A model generated the notes under the pieces. The model saw nothing but the letters and a program-made list of their open reading frames with translations, did no database searches and was not told where the DNA came from. 64,000 nt of DNA from Methylococcaceae bacterium UBA975. GTDB taxonomy: Bacteria; Pseudomonadota; Gammaproteobacteria; Methylococcales; Cycloclasticaceae. Both the position numbers and the translations under genes were made by a program. Within the stretch, counting starts at the first letter, position 1. Each line of letters opens with the position of its first letter. Below, piece after piece: positions 54,114 to 63,505 of this stretch. The DNA lies in contig DBBV01000012.1 in the NCBI GenBank assembly GCA_002292375.1, forward strand, positions 1 to 64,000, given 5' to 3'.

Positions 54114-55283
54114 ATGCCCACAGACATAGACAGTCCTATTAAAATAATGATGGTCGCTGGGGAACACTCTGGTGATATCTTGGCTGCAGGTTTAATTAAG
54201 CAATTAAAAAAACGTTACCCACAGGCATCCTTTACAGGGATTGGTGGTCCACGGATGATGGAAGAAGGGTTTGAGTCTTTATACCCGATGTCAAAATTAT
54301 CAGTATTCGGTTTGTTTGAAGTCATTAAGCATTTACCCGAGCTACTCATGATCAGATGGCAGTTAAAAAAACACCTTATTCAGCAACGGCCGGATGTTTT
54401 TATTGGTATTGATGCCCCTGATTTTAATTTAAAACTAGAACGAGACCTGCATCAAAAAGGCATCAAAACAGTACATTATGTCAGCCCAACCGTATGGGCC
54501 TGGCGACCTAAACGAATTAAGAAATTGATTGGTTCGCTTAATGCGCTACTGTGTATTTTTCCGTTTGAAGAACGCTACTTCGCCAATACACAAGTGCCTG
54601 CTTATTTTGTTGGCCACCCATTAGCCGACCAATTTAAAGTCATGCTGAGCACTGAGTCAGCTAGAAATAAATTAGATATGGCGCCTGATGAATGCGTATT
54701 AACACTGATGCCAGGTAGCCGCTTAGGTGAAATTAACCGCCATAGTTTATTGTTTATTAAAGCGGCTCAACGCTGTGCAAATAAAATTCCAGGTCTAAAG
54801 ATATTGGTACCCATGGCCGACCAAGCTTGCAAAAACGTGTTTGAAAAAATTTACATTGAGTCAGGTATTAAATTGGACTTAACGGTAAAAATACTGGATT
54901 CTAAAATAATGATATCGGCGTCAAATTATGTACTAACTGCGTCAGGTACAGCGACTTTGGAAGTGTTACTGGCTAAAAAACCGATGGTAGTTGCGTACAA
55001 ACTATCACCTTTAACGGCATGGGTAATAACGACTTTCCAGTTATTAAAAACGCCCTTTGTATCAATGCCCAATTTAATCGCCAATAAAGCGGTGGTTAAA
55101 GAGTTTTTGCTTGATAAAGCGACGGATACAGCATTGGCTGATGAGTTAATACAATTACACCAGCAGCCAGCAAGGGTGAACGCGATGGTCAGCGAATTTA
55201 TGGTAATGAAAGATGACTTAACACGCGATGCTGACACACAGGCAGCAAAAATCGTCTCAACCCTGATTGAGGGGACGGTTTGA
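54114..55283 (+). CDS. lpxB: lipid A disaccharide synthase
   Basis: A 389-residue family 19 glycosyltransferase: MMVAGEHSGDILAAGLIKQL near the start, TGIGGPRMMEEGFESLYPM, and VSPTVWAWRPKRIKKL; the C-terminal part has TASGTATLEVLLAKKPMVVA. It joins UDP-diacylglucosamine with lipid X at the inner membrane. 66 bp after lpxA, and overlapping the rnhB start by 4 bp. Confidence 0.95.
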   Translation: MPTDIDSPIKIMMVAGEHSGDILAAGLIKQLKKRYPQASFTGIGGPRMMEEGFESLYPMSKLSVFGLFEVIKHLPELLMIRWQLKKHLIQQRPDVFIGIDAPDFNLKLERDLHQKGIKTVHYVSPTVWAWRPKRIKKLIGSLNALLCIFPFEERYFANTQVPAYFVGHPLADQFKVMLSTESARNKLDMAPDECVLTLMPGSRLGEINRHSLLFIKAAQRCANKIPGLKILVPMADQACKNVFEKIYIESGIKLDLTVKILDSKIMISASNYVLTASGTATLEVLLAKKPMVVAYKLSPLTAWVITTFQLLKTPFVSMPNLIANKAVVKEFLLDKATDTALADELIQLHQQPARVNAMVSEFMVMKDDLTRDADTQAAKIVSTLIEGTV

Positions 55284-55852
55284 AATTGACTTCCGTCATC
55301 GTAGGGATTGATGAAGTAGGACGTGGCTGTATTGCTGGTCCAGTGGTAGCGGCTGCCGTTATTTTAAATCCTAATGTGCCGATTCCAGGCTTAATGGATT
55401 CAAAAAAACTGAGCGAAAACAAACGAAATGTATTATCAGCACTAATAATTGAACACGCTTTAGATTGGTCAATTGGTCGTGCTGAGGTGTTGGAGATCGA
55501 TCAAATTAATATTTTACAGGCCAGCTTATTGGCTATGCAGCGTGCTTTTAACGGGCTAACGACCAAGGCTAATTTGGCAAAAGTCGATGGTACGTTTTAC
55601 CCTAAAATAAACATACCAGGTGAGTGTATAAAAGGGGGTGACGCCCTTATTGAGCAAATCTCTGCTGCTTCTATTATTGCTAAGGTCTACCGGGATCAAC
55701 ATATGTTGCTTCTGGATAAGTTGTACACGGGCTATGGTTTGGCCAAACATAAAGGCTACCCAACAGTGGAACATAAAAAGAATTTGCACGCGAAAGGTAT
55801 CTGCTCAATATATCGACGCTCATTTGCGCCTGTTAAAGGGTTATTAGCATGA
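55280..55852 (+). CDS. rnhB: ribonuclease HII
   Basis: A 190-residue enzyme removing single ribonucleotides and RNA primers from DNA. The DEVGRG motif is in VIVGIDEVGRGCIAGPVVAAAV (Asp and Glu catalytic). Further Asp in LAKVDGTFY and SIIAKVYRD complete the site. Start TTG 55280, overlapping the lpxB stop. ATGA overlap with dnaE at the other end. Confidence 0.95.
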   Translation: MKLTSVIVGIDEVGRGCIAGPVVAAAVILNPNVPIPGLMDSKKLSENKRNVLSALIIEHALDWSIGRAEVLEIDQINILQASLLAMQRAFNGLTTKANLAKVDGTFYPKINIPGECIKGGDALIEQISAASIIAKVYRDQHMLLLDKLYTGYGLAKHKGYPTVEHKKNLHAKGICSIYRRSFAPVKGLLA

Positions 55853-58800
55853 GTGAGGCGGTTAAGTTCATTCATTTGCGTAACCACACCGAGTATTCCT
55901 TGGTGGATGGTATTATTCGCGTTAAGCCCTTGGTTAAACGGGCGGTTGAATTATCGATGCCCGCAATTGCGGTGACCGATCAATCAAATTTGTTTGCCGC
56001 CGTTAAGTTTTATCGCGCCGCATTAGCTGCTGGCGTAAAACCTATTTTGGGTGCGGATGTGCTCATTAAAGACACTGTTGATCAAAAAACACCCTATATC
56101 ATTACCTTATTGGTTGCTAATAAAGCGGGCTATTTAGGCTTATCAGAACTGATCTCAGAGGCCTATTTAAATGGCCAAGATAAGGGCGTTCCCTACCTTA
56201 CATCAGCAAAAATACTCGCTAAAAATACCGGTCTTATTGCTTTATCCGGCTGCTGTGATGGCTTGTTGTCACAGAGTTTAAAAGCTAAGGACAGTGAGTC
56301 CGCTCTACAAACCATTAAGCAGTGGCAACAACATTTTGGCGATCGCTTTTATCTTGAAGTTCAGCGATTGGGTCGGGCAGGTGAAGAAAGTTTAATTCAT
56401 CAAATGGTCAGTTTGGCGGCAGAATGCCAGTTACCTATAGTGGCTACTAATGGCTCATGTTTTTTAACCCCCGATGAATATGATGCGCATGAAGCCCGGG
56501 TGTGTATTAATCAGGGGCGAGTGCTATCCGACAGTCGTCGTGCGAAAACTCACACCGAGCAACAGTATTTAAAAAGCCAGCAAGACATGCTCGAATTGTT
56601 TTCTGATTTACCCGAAGCGATTGAGAATTCAGTAGAAATCGCGAAACGTTGCAATGCGGAATTGAGTCTTGGTGAAAACTTTTTACCTAATTTTCCAATT
56701 CCTGAAGGCTTGACGACAGACGAATACTTTTCAAATTTAGCCCGTGAGGGTTTAGAAAAAAGAATTCAGGAAACGTCGGCTCGTATTGATTTTAATGCCG
56801 AGAGACTTGCCGAATACCAAGCGCGATTGCAGCGAGAATTGGATGTGATCTGCCAGATGGGTTTCCCAGGTTATTTTTTGATCGTTGCCGACTTTATTCA
56901 GTGGGCCAAAGATAATGGCGTCCCTGTTGGGCCTGGGCGTGGATCCGGTGCAGGCTCCATCGTGGCCTATGCATTAAGGATTACAGATTTAGACCCAATT
57001 GAATTTGACTTACTTTTTGAACGTTTTCTAAACCCTGAACGGGTCTCTATGCCGGATTTCGATGTCGATTTCTGTATGGAGGGTAGAGACCGAGTGATCG
57101 ACTACGTTGGTGAACGCTATGGTCGTGACAAAGTATCGCAGATTATTACTTACGGCAGCATGGCGGCAAAGGCGGTTATTAGGGACGTAGGACGTGTATT
57201 AGGGCACCCCTATGGCTTCGTCGATCGTTTGGCAAAGGCCATACCCTTTGAAATAGGTATGACCTTGACCAAGGCACTCGAAGAGAGTCCAGACCTACTC
57301 AGCGCCTATAAGGAAGAGGATGAGGTCAGGGAATTGATTGATCTGGCGATGAAATTGGAAGGGATTGCCAGAAATGCGGGTAAACACGCCGGTGGTGTGG
57401 TTATATCACCCAGTAAGTTAACCGACTTTTCGCCGTTATATTGTGAACAAGGCGGTAGTAATCTAGTTACTCAATTTGATAAAGATGATATCGAAGCGGT
57501 GGGTTTAGTTAAGTTCGACTTTTTGGGCTTGCGCACACTGACCATTATTGACTGGGCATTACAAAATATTAATCGGCGGCGGGCGTCAAAAGGTGAAGAA
57601 GCGGTTAATATTGATCTGTTGCCGAGGGATGATGAAAAGACCTATACCTTATTAAAAAATTACGCCACAACTGCCGTTTTTCAGCTTGAATCACGGGGTA
57701 TGAAGGACTTGATTCGACGTTTGCGACCGGACTCGTTTGAAGATGTGATTGCGCTAGTGGCGCTATTTAGACCCGGACCACTGCAATCGGGCATGGTTGA
57801 TGATTACATCAACGTTAAACACGGTCGAATTAAGGCGGAATATGCACACCCTACCTTAATCCCGATTCTTCAGCCGACCAATGGGGTTATTTTATACCAA
57901 GAGCAGGTGATGCAAATTGCGCAGGATTTGGCGGGATATAGTTTAGGTTCAGCGGATTTATTACGTCGTGCTATGGGGAAGAAAAAACCCGAAGAAATGG
58001 CAAAGCAACGCGAAATGTTCACCAAAGGTGCAGTTGCCAACAAAGTGGACGTTAATACCGCGACCTATATATTCGATTTAATGGAAAAATTTGCGGGTTA
58101 CGGGTTTAATAAGTCGCATTCAGCCGCGTACGCATTGATCGCCTATCAAACGGCATGGTTAAAGGCGCATTATCCTTCAGAATTTATGGCTGCGGTGCTG
58201 TCATCGGACATGGACAATACCGATAAAGTGGTGATGTTCATTGATGAATGCCGTGAGATGGGTCTTGATATATTACCGCCCGATGTGAACAGTTCAGAGT
58301 ATCGCTTTACAACGAACGATGAAGGCCAAATTATTTATGGTTTGGGCGCAATTAAAGGGGTTGGTGAGGCGGCCATCGAATCCATTATTGAACAGCGGCA
58401 AGTGAAAGGGGTGTACAGCAGTCATGAAGATTTAGCGCACCGTATTGACTTAAGAAAAGCCAACCGTCGCGTGCAAGAAGCATTGATTAGGTCAGGGGCT
58501 TTAGATTGTTTTGGCGTGGATCGGGCAAACTTAATGCAGCAACTCAATGGGGTGCTGCAAATGGCTGAGCAACACAATAAAAGCGATGTGGTCGGGCAAA
58601 ATGATTTGTTTGGTTTAGCGATCGTTGAGCCTGAACGCGATAATAGCGAATCGATAGTTGAGCCTTGGTCTGAACATGAGCGTCTAAAAGCTGAGAAGGT
58701 AACGCTTGGTTTGTATTTAACAGGGCACCCATTCGACTCGGTGAAGGAGGAACTCGTACCAGTGGTGTCAGGAAAATTGGCTACGCTGTTAGAGATGGAA

Positions 58801-59355
58801 CTAGGTGGGCAAAGAAATACGGGCCAGTATCGTCGTGCTAAAGGTAAACCGGTGACGATTGCTGGGTTGGTGCTTGAAGTACGAACGAGACCGACCAAAA
58901 GCGGTTCAAAAATAGCTACGGTCATATTAGATGATGGTAGTGCTCGGTTAGAAGCTGTCGCCTATAGCGAAACCTATGATAAATACGCTGACTGTTTGCT
59001 TACAGACCGCATTGTGGTGATTGAAGGGGGTTTGTCTTTTGATGATTTCGCCGGTCAAAACCGTGTTAGTATCGAGTCGGTAATGACGGTAGAACAAGCG
59101 CGTGAACGGTTTGCCAAAGATATAGTGATTGAACTGACTCCCGATATTGAGGGTCAACAACAAAAGCTACAACAATTGCACACGTTGTTTAGCAAGCACC
59201 TAGGTGGCACCTGTGCAATTAAGATTAAAGTCCAGTTGCCGGGTGCATCTTCGGTGTTACGTTTATCTGAGGACTGGCGTGTTTCTCCCGCGGATGAGTT
59301 GCTTGATGGCCTGAAAAAAACGCTGCCCGAACAAGAAAATTTTATACGATATTGA
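55849..59355 (+). CDS. dnaE: DNA polymerase III alpha subunit
   Basis: A 1168-residue replicative polymerase. N-terminal PHP domain (FIHLRNHTEYSLVDG), polymerase core with the three Asp in RVSMPDFDVDFCMEGRDRV, then helix-hairpin-helix, an OB fold near 1000 (VTIAGLVLEVRTRPTKSGSK) and a C-terminal tau-binding region. Length matches E. coli DnaE (1160), so it is DnaE1. It forms part of the same close-packed run, with accA 42 bp downstream. Confidence 0.97.
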   Translation: MSEAVKFIHLRNHTEYSLVDGIIRVKPLVKRAVELSMPAIAVTDQSNLFAAVKFYRAALAAGVKPILGADVLIKDTVDQKTPYIITLLVANKAGYLGLSELISEAYLNGQDKGVPYLTSAKILAKNTGLIALSGCCDGLLSQSLKAKDSESALQTIKQWQQHFGDRFYLEVQRLGRAGEESLIHQMVSLAAECQLPIVATNGSCFLTPDEYDAHEARVCINQGRVLSDSRRAKTHTEQQYLKSQQDMLELFSDLPEAIENSVEIAKRCNAELSLGENFLPNFPIPEGLTTDEYFSNLAREGLEKRIQETSARIDFNAERLAEYQARLQRELDVICQMGFPGYFLIVADFIQWAKDNGVPVGPGRGSGAGSIVAYALRITDLDPIEFDLLFERFLNPERVSMPDFDVDFCMEGRDRVIDYVGERYGRDKVSQIITYGSMAAKAVIRDVGRVLGHPYGFVDRLAKAIPFEIGMTLTKALEESPDLLSAYKEEDEVRELIDLAMKLEGIARNAGKHAGGVVISPSKLTDFSPLYCEQGGSNLVTQFDKDDIEAVGLVKFDFLGLRTLTIIDWALQNINRRRASKGEEAVNIDLLPRDDEKTYTLLKNYATTAVFQLESRGMKDLIRRLRPDSFEDVIALVALFRPGPLQSGMVDDYINVKHGRIKAEYAHPTLIPILQPTNGVILYQEQVMQIAQDLAGYSLGSADLLRRAMGKKKPEEMAKQREMFTKGAVANKVDVNTATYIFDLMEKFAGYGFNKSHSAAYALIAYQTAWLKAHYPSEFMAAVLSSDMDNTDKVVMFIDECREMGLDILPPDVNSSEYRFTTNDEGQIIYGLGAIKGVGEAAIESIIEQRQVKGVYSSHEDLAHRIDLRKANRRVQEALIRSGALDCFGVDRANLMQQLNGVLQMAEQHNKSDVVGQNDLFGLAIVEPERDNSESIVEPWSEHERLKAEKVTLGLYLTGHPFDSVKEELVPVVSGKLATLLEMELGGQRNTGQYRRAKGKPVTIAGLVLEVRTRPTKSGSKIATVILDDGSARLEAVAYSETYDKYADCLLTDRIVVIEGGLSFDDFAGQNRVSIESVMTVEQARERFAKDIVIELTPDIEGQQQKLQQLHTLFSKHLGGTCAIKIKVQLPGASSVLRLSEDWRVSPADELLDGLKKTLPEQENFIRY

Positions 59356-59397
59356 ATACTGCTAGCTGATTGAACTAAGTCACGATAAAATAACCCT

Positions 59398-60357
59398 ATG
59401 AACTTAAATTATTTAGATTTTGAACAGCCCATTGTCGAACTTGAGGAAAAGCTCGAGGAACTAAGACGCGTGGGAACTGATAATGAGATTGATATTCAAA
59501 AAGAGATCGATCGGCTACAGGAAAAAAGCTTGACCCTAACCGAGTCAATTTTCTCTAAACTCAGCGATTGGCAAATTTCAAAATTATCCCGTCACCCTAA
59601 ACGGCCCTATTCGCTAGACTATATTGACGGCGTAGTAGAGGGTTTTATCGAGTTCCATGGTGATAGGCATTACGCTGATGATGCGGCGATCGTCGGCGGC
59701 TTAGCGCGACTTGATGGTGTGCCAGTTATGGTTATTGGTCATCAGAAGGGACGTGATACCAAAGAAAAATTAAAACGTAATTTTGGTATGCCCAGACCCG
59801 AAGGCTACCGCAAAGCCTTGCGGTTGATGCAGATGGCAGAACGGTTTGAGTTGCCGATCATTACCTTTATTGATACCCCAGGGGCTTACCCCGGGATCGG
59901 TGCTGAAGAGCGTGGGCAAAGTGAAGCAATCGCTAGAAATTTATTTGAGATGTCTAAACTAAAGACACCGATTATCAGTATCGTTATTGGTGAAGGTGGT
60001 TCTGGTGGGGCCTTAGCACTGGGCGTTTGTGACCGCCTATTTTTACTGAAATACAGTACGTATTCGGTTATTTCACCTGAAGGATGCGCATCCATTTTAT
60101 GGAAAAGCGCAGATAAAGCGGCACAGGCTGCCGAAGCTATGGCCATCACCTCGAGCAAATTATTGGCTCATGGTCTGATTGACGGCATTATCGACGAACC
60201 ACTAGGTGGCGCGCATAGAAATTTGGCCTTTATGAAAAAACAAATCAAGCAAACACTAATAAAAGAAGTTGAGATGTTGCGTACGATGTCAACGGATGAT
60301 TTATTAACCGAGCGTTATGCCCGCTTGATGAGTTACGGTCAATTCACCGAGGCCTAA
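59398..60357 (+). CDS. accA: acetyl-CoA carboxylase carboxyltransferase subunit alpha
   Basis: A 319-residue subunit that, with AccD, transfers CO2 from biotin to acetyl-CoA for fatty acid synthesis. N-terminal helical part (LDFEQPIVELEEKLEELRRV), then crotonase-fold motifs IVGGLARLDGVPVMVIGHQK, FIDTPGAYPGIGAEERGQSE and IGEGGSGGALALGVCDRLF. Length is exactly that of E. coli AccA. No own promoter was identified. Confidence 0.97.
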   Translation: MNLNYLDFEQPIVELEEKLEELRRVGTDNEIDIQKEIDRLQEKSLTLTESIFSKLSDWQISKLSRHPKRPYSLDYIDGVVEGFIEFHGDRHYADDAAIVGGLARLDGVPVMVIGHQKGRDTKEKLKRNFGMPRPEGYRKALRLMQMAERFELPIITFIDTPGAYPGIGAEERGQSEAIARNLFEMSKLKTPIISIVIGEGGSGGALALGVCDRLFLLKYSTYSVISPEGCASILWKSADKAAQAAEAMAITSSKLLAHGLIDGIIDEPLGGAHRNLAFMKKQIKQTLIKEVEMLRTMSTDDLLTERYARLMSYGQFTEA

Positions 60358-60417
60358 TTTTCATCTACACATGATGAATTTAAGGGCTAATGCACTTAGG
60401 TTCATCAGACGTTTATT

Positions 60418-61752
60418 GTGACGAATCTTGTTAAAAGTGTCGAACAACTGATTGCACCCCTTGATGGTCTAAGGACAGTTGTTATTGCTTATAGCGGCGG
60501 TGTTGATTCACATGTGCTCTTACATGCCTGCGCCAATTTAAGCGACAGGTTTAAGGCGATTCAATTTAAAGCAATTTATATCAATCACGGTTTGCATAAA
60601 GACGCTGCTAACTGGTGCGATCACTGTCGTCTAGTGAGTATTGGTGTGGGTATTGAATTTACCTCAATTCGAGTAGATGCCTCAAATATTGTAGGTGAAG
60701 GACCCGAGCAAGCGGCAAGGCATGCGCGATATCAGGCCTTGCAAACTGTTATCGATGACGCAAGCTTGCTAATGACAGCACAGCACCAAGATGATCAAGC
60801 TGAAACCTTAATGCTCCAGTTGCTTAGAGGATCAGGTATAAAAGGCTTAGCAGCGATGCCGTCATTAGCGCGTTTTGGCGCTGGACAGATAGCACGCCCA
60901 TTCTTAAACCACTCAAAACAATCGTTGTTAGATTACGCTAAGAAAAATCATTTGGATTGGATTGAAGACCCCAGTAATTCAGATACTGCCCTAAATAGAA
61001 ATTACCTAAGGCAGCGGGTCATTCCCTTAATTAAACAGCGCTGGCCTGCGTTTGCTAAAACCACTTCAAGAACGGCACTACACTGTGCCGAGGCCGACTC
61101 AGTACTAAGCGATTGTTTAAGCGCTTATGGCACTGAGGCAAATGCTGAGACGTTTGATTGCCGAGCAATTAAGGCCTTAACTAAACCTGCGCAACGTCTG
61201 GTGTTACGGGAGTGGCTTGCTCAAAATGAGTTGACACTCCCTTCACAGAAGGTGCTAGAGCAAATTCAAAGGGTGCTGTCTTCGCATTCGACAAAGTCTG
61301 CTTGCGTGGGGTGGGGTGAGCATCAAATAAGGTACTTTGCTGACACACTGTATCTATGTGAATATTCGCAAAACCCAACACGCTTTTCGCCCATTAACTG
61401 GCAGGGCAGCCGTGTTGCTTTAGTGGGTAACTTAGGTTCGTTACAAATAACTAAAACCCAATCTGTCGGCATAAGCCAAAGTAAGTGGGATGCCGCCGCT
61501 CACATCAGTGTGCGTTCAAGATTGGGTGGGGAACGAATCAAACTGGCTAATAGAAAGGGTAGCAAAAAACTGAAACACCTGTATCAAGAGGCGAAAGTTC
61601 TACCTTGGTTGCGAGATAATGTGCCGCTGATCTATATCGACGACAAGCTTGCGGCTGTGGCGGACCTCTGGCTTGCAGAAGAATTTTGTGCCGAAGCGGG
61701 TGAAGCGACCTACCAAATTGAATGGCTGCACCCAAACTTTCGAATACAATAA
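60418..61752 (+). CDS. tilS: tRNA(Ile)-lysidine synthetase
   Basis: A 444-residue ATP pyrophosphatase that converts C34 of tRNA-Ile(CAU) to lysidine so it reads AUA. The P-loop SGGVDS is in VVIAYSGGVDSHVLLHA (about residues 23-39); DQAETLMLQLLRGSGIKGLA follows near 130. The C-terminal domain (RSRLGGERIKLANRKGSKKL) fits the E. coli-type long form. Starts with GTG. A weak terminator-like palindrome follows before pyrG. Confidence 0.94.
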   Translation: MTNLVKSVEQLIAPLDGLRTVVIAYSGGVDSHVLLHACANLSDRFKAIQFKAIYINHGLHKDAANWCDHCRLVSIGVGIEFTSIRVDASNIVGEGPEQAARHARYQALQTVIDDASLLMTAQHQDDQAETLMLQLLRGSGIKGLAAMPSLARFGAGQIARPFLNHSKQSLLDYAKKNHLDWIEDPSNSDTALNRNYLRQRVIPLIKQRWPAFAKTTSRTALHCAEADSVLSDCLSAYGTEANAETFDCRAIKALTKPAQRLVLREWLAQNELTLPSQKVLEQIQRVLSSHSTKSACVGWGEHQIRYFADTLYLCEYSQNPTRFSPINWQGSRVALVGNLGSLQITKTQSVGISQSKWDAAAHISVRSRLGGERIKLANRKGSKKLKHLYQEAKVLPWLRDNVPLIYIDDKLAAVADLWLAEEFCAEAGEATYQIEWLHPNFRIQ

Positions 61753-61758
61753 TCGACG

Positions 61759-61782
61759 AAACAACAGTTGTTTGCTTTTTTC
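61759..61782 (+). terminator. weak terminator-like palindrome after tilS
   Basis: AAACAAC-A-GTTGTTT (61759-61773) is followed by GC and a T run. The stem is AT-rich and short, so termination would be partial at best. Confidence 0.35.
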
Positions 61783-61817
61783 TCGTCAGCGGCTAATGCC
61801 TTTGGTCGCTATTCACG

Positions 61818-61823
61818 TATAAT
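61818..61823 (+). promoter_or_regulatory. -10 element of a pyrG promoter
   Basis: A perfect TATAAT lies 36 bp before the pyrG ATG. No clear -35 is at the correct spacing, so activity is uncertain, but the 106-bp gap and the weak terminator upstream suggest a separate transcript for pyrG-kdsA. Confidence 0.5.
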
Positions 61824-61858
61824 GCTTATCATTCATCTTTATAACGGCATAGGTTTGT

Positions 61859-63505
61859 ATGGCTAAGTTTATTTTTATTACCGGTGGAGTGGTTTCTTCA
61901 CTTGGGAAAGGTATTTGTGCATCTTCATTAGCCACTATTCTTGAAGCCAGAGGCCTTAAGATTACGATGACCAAATTGGATCCTTATATTAATGTTGATC
62001 CAGGCACAATGAGCCCTTTTCAACACGGTGAAGTATACGTCACCGATGATGGTGCTGAGACCGATCTGGATTTGGGGCACTATGAACGTTTTAGTAATTG
62101 TACTGTTTCAAAAGCCAATAATTTCACCACCGGTCAAATTTACGAATCTGTCATTAAAAAAGAAAGGCGCGGAGATTACTTAGGCGGTACCGTGCAGGTG
62201 ATTCCGCACATTACGGATGAAATTAAAAGCAAAATCATTGAAAGCGCTAAAGGCGTAGATGTAGCCCTAATTGAAATAGGCGGTACGGTCGGCGATATCG
62301 AATCCTTACCCTTTCTTGAAGCGATTCGTCAGATGCGTGTTGAGTTGGGCGATGAGCAGTGCTTGTTTATCCATTTAACCTTGGTCCCGTATATTACTTC
62401 GGCAAAAGAGATTAAAACTAAGCCGACCCAGCACTCGGTTAAAGAGCTTAGAACGATTGGTATTCAGCCAGATATTCTAATCTGTCGTTCCGAACGTCCA
62501 ATCCCCTTATCAGACCGTAAAAAAATCGCTTTATTTACCAATGTTGAGGAAAAAGCGGTGATCACGGCCCTAGACGCCGACAGTATTTACCGTATCCCGA
62601 TGATGCTACACGAACAAGGCCTTGATCAAATCGTGGTGAAAAAACTGCACTTGGATGCGAGCCCGGCCGATTTATCAGATTGGGATAAGGTGGTTGCCAA
62701 TCTATTTTCGCCAACGGGTGTTGTAAAAGTTGCCCTTGTGGGTAAATACGTCGATCACGCAGATGCCTATAAATCGTTAACTGAAGCGTTGATACACGCG
62801 GGTATTCATACCCACACCAAAGTGGATGTACTTAAAGTTGATTCAGAAGACATTGAAAAGAAAGGTGCTTCAATTTTAAAAGGTGCTGACGCTATTCTAG
62901 TACCCGGCGGTTTCGGTGAAAGGGGCGTGGATGGAAAGATTTCTGCGATTCGATTTGCGCGCGAGAATAATGTGCCTTACTTAGGCATTTGCCTGGGTAT
63001 GCAATCAGCCGTTATTGAATACGCTAGAAATAAAATGGAGCTTGAAGGCGCGAATAGTACCGAGTTTATGCCCGATTCGCCCCACCCTGTGATCGGCTTG
63101 ATTACCGAATGGTTAACTGAAGATGGTCGGATTGAAACGCGTGATGAAGAATCGGACATCGGCGGAACCATGCGTCTAGGTAGTCAGAAATGTCAATTGG
63201 TTCCGGGTTCGCTAGCGCACTCGGTGTATGGCACAGATGTGATTACCGAACGTCACCGTCATCGTTATGAGTTTAATAACACCTTTTTAGAGCAGTTTGA
63301 GTCGGCAGGATTAAAAATATCCGGAAAATCGATGGATGGGCGTTTGGTTGAGATTGTAGAAATCCCGAGTCACCGCTGGTTCCTCGCCTGCCAATTTCAC
63401 CCCGAGTTCACCTCTAAACCACGGACTGGACACCCATTATTTAGTGGTTTTATTAACGCGGCAATCGAGTATGCATCGTCAAGCGACAAGGTGGCATTAG
63501 GATGA
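61859..63505 (+). CDS. pyrG: CTP synthase
   Basis: A 548-residue enzyme forming CTP from UTP with glutamine as nitrogen donor. N-terminal synthase domain: FITGGVVSSLGKGICASSLA, LDPYINVDPGTMSPFQHGEV. C-terminal glutamine amidotransferase with the nucleophile Cys in YLGICLGMQSAVIEYARN and His-Glu in CQFHPEFTSKP. Length is near E. coli PyrG (545). Stop overlaps kdsA by 4 bp. Confidence 0.98.
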   Translation: MAKFIFITGGVVSSLGKGICASSLATILEARGLKITMTKLDPYINVDPGTMSPFQHGEVYVTDDGAETDLDLGHYERFSNCTVSKANNFTTGQIYESVIKKERRGDYLGGTVQVIPHITDEIKSKIIESAKGVDVALIEIGGTVGDIESLPFLEAIRQMRVELGDEQCLFIHLTLVPYITSAKEIKTKPTQHSVKELRTIGIQPDILICRSERPIPLSDRKKIALFTNVEEKAVITALDADSIYRIPMMLHEQGLDQIVVKKLHLDASPADLSDWDKVVANLFSPTGVVKVALVGKYVDHADAYKSLTEALIHAGIHTHTKVDVLKVDSEDIEKKGASILKGADAILVPGGFGERGVDGKISAIRFARENNVPYLGICLGMQSAVIEYARNKMELEGANSTEFMPDSPHPVIGLITEWLTEDGRIETRDEESDIGGTMRLGSQKCQLVPGSLAHSVYGTDVITERHRHRYEFNNTFLEQFESAGLKISGKSMDGRLVEIVEIPSHRWFLACQFHPEFTSKPRTGHPLFSGFINAAIEYASSSDKVALG

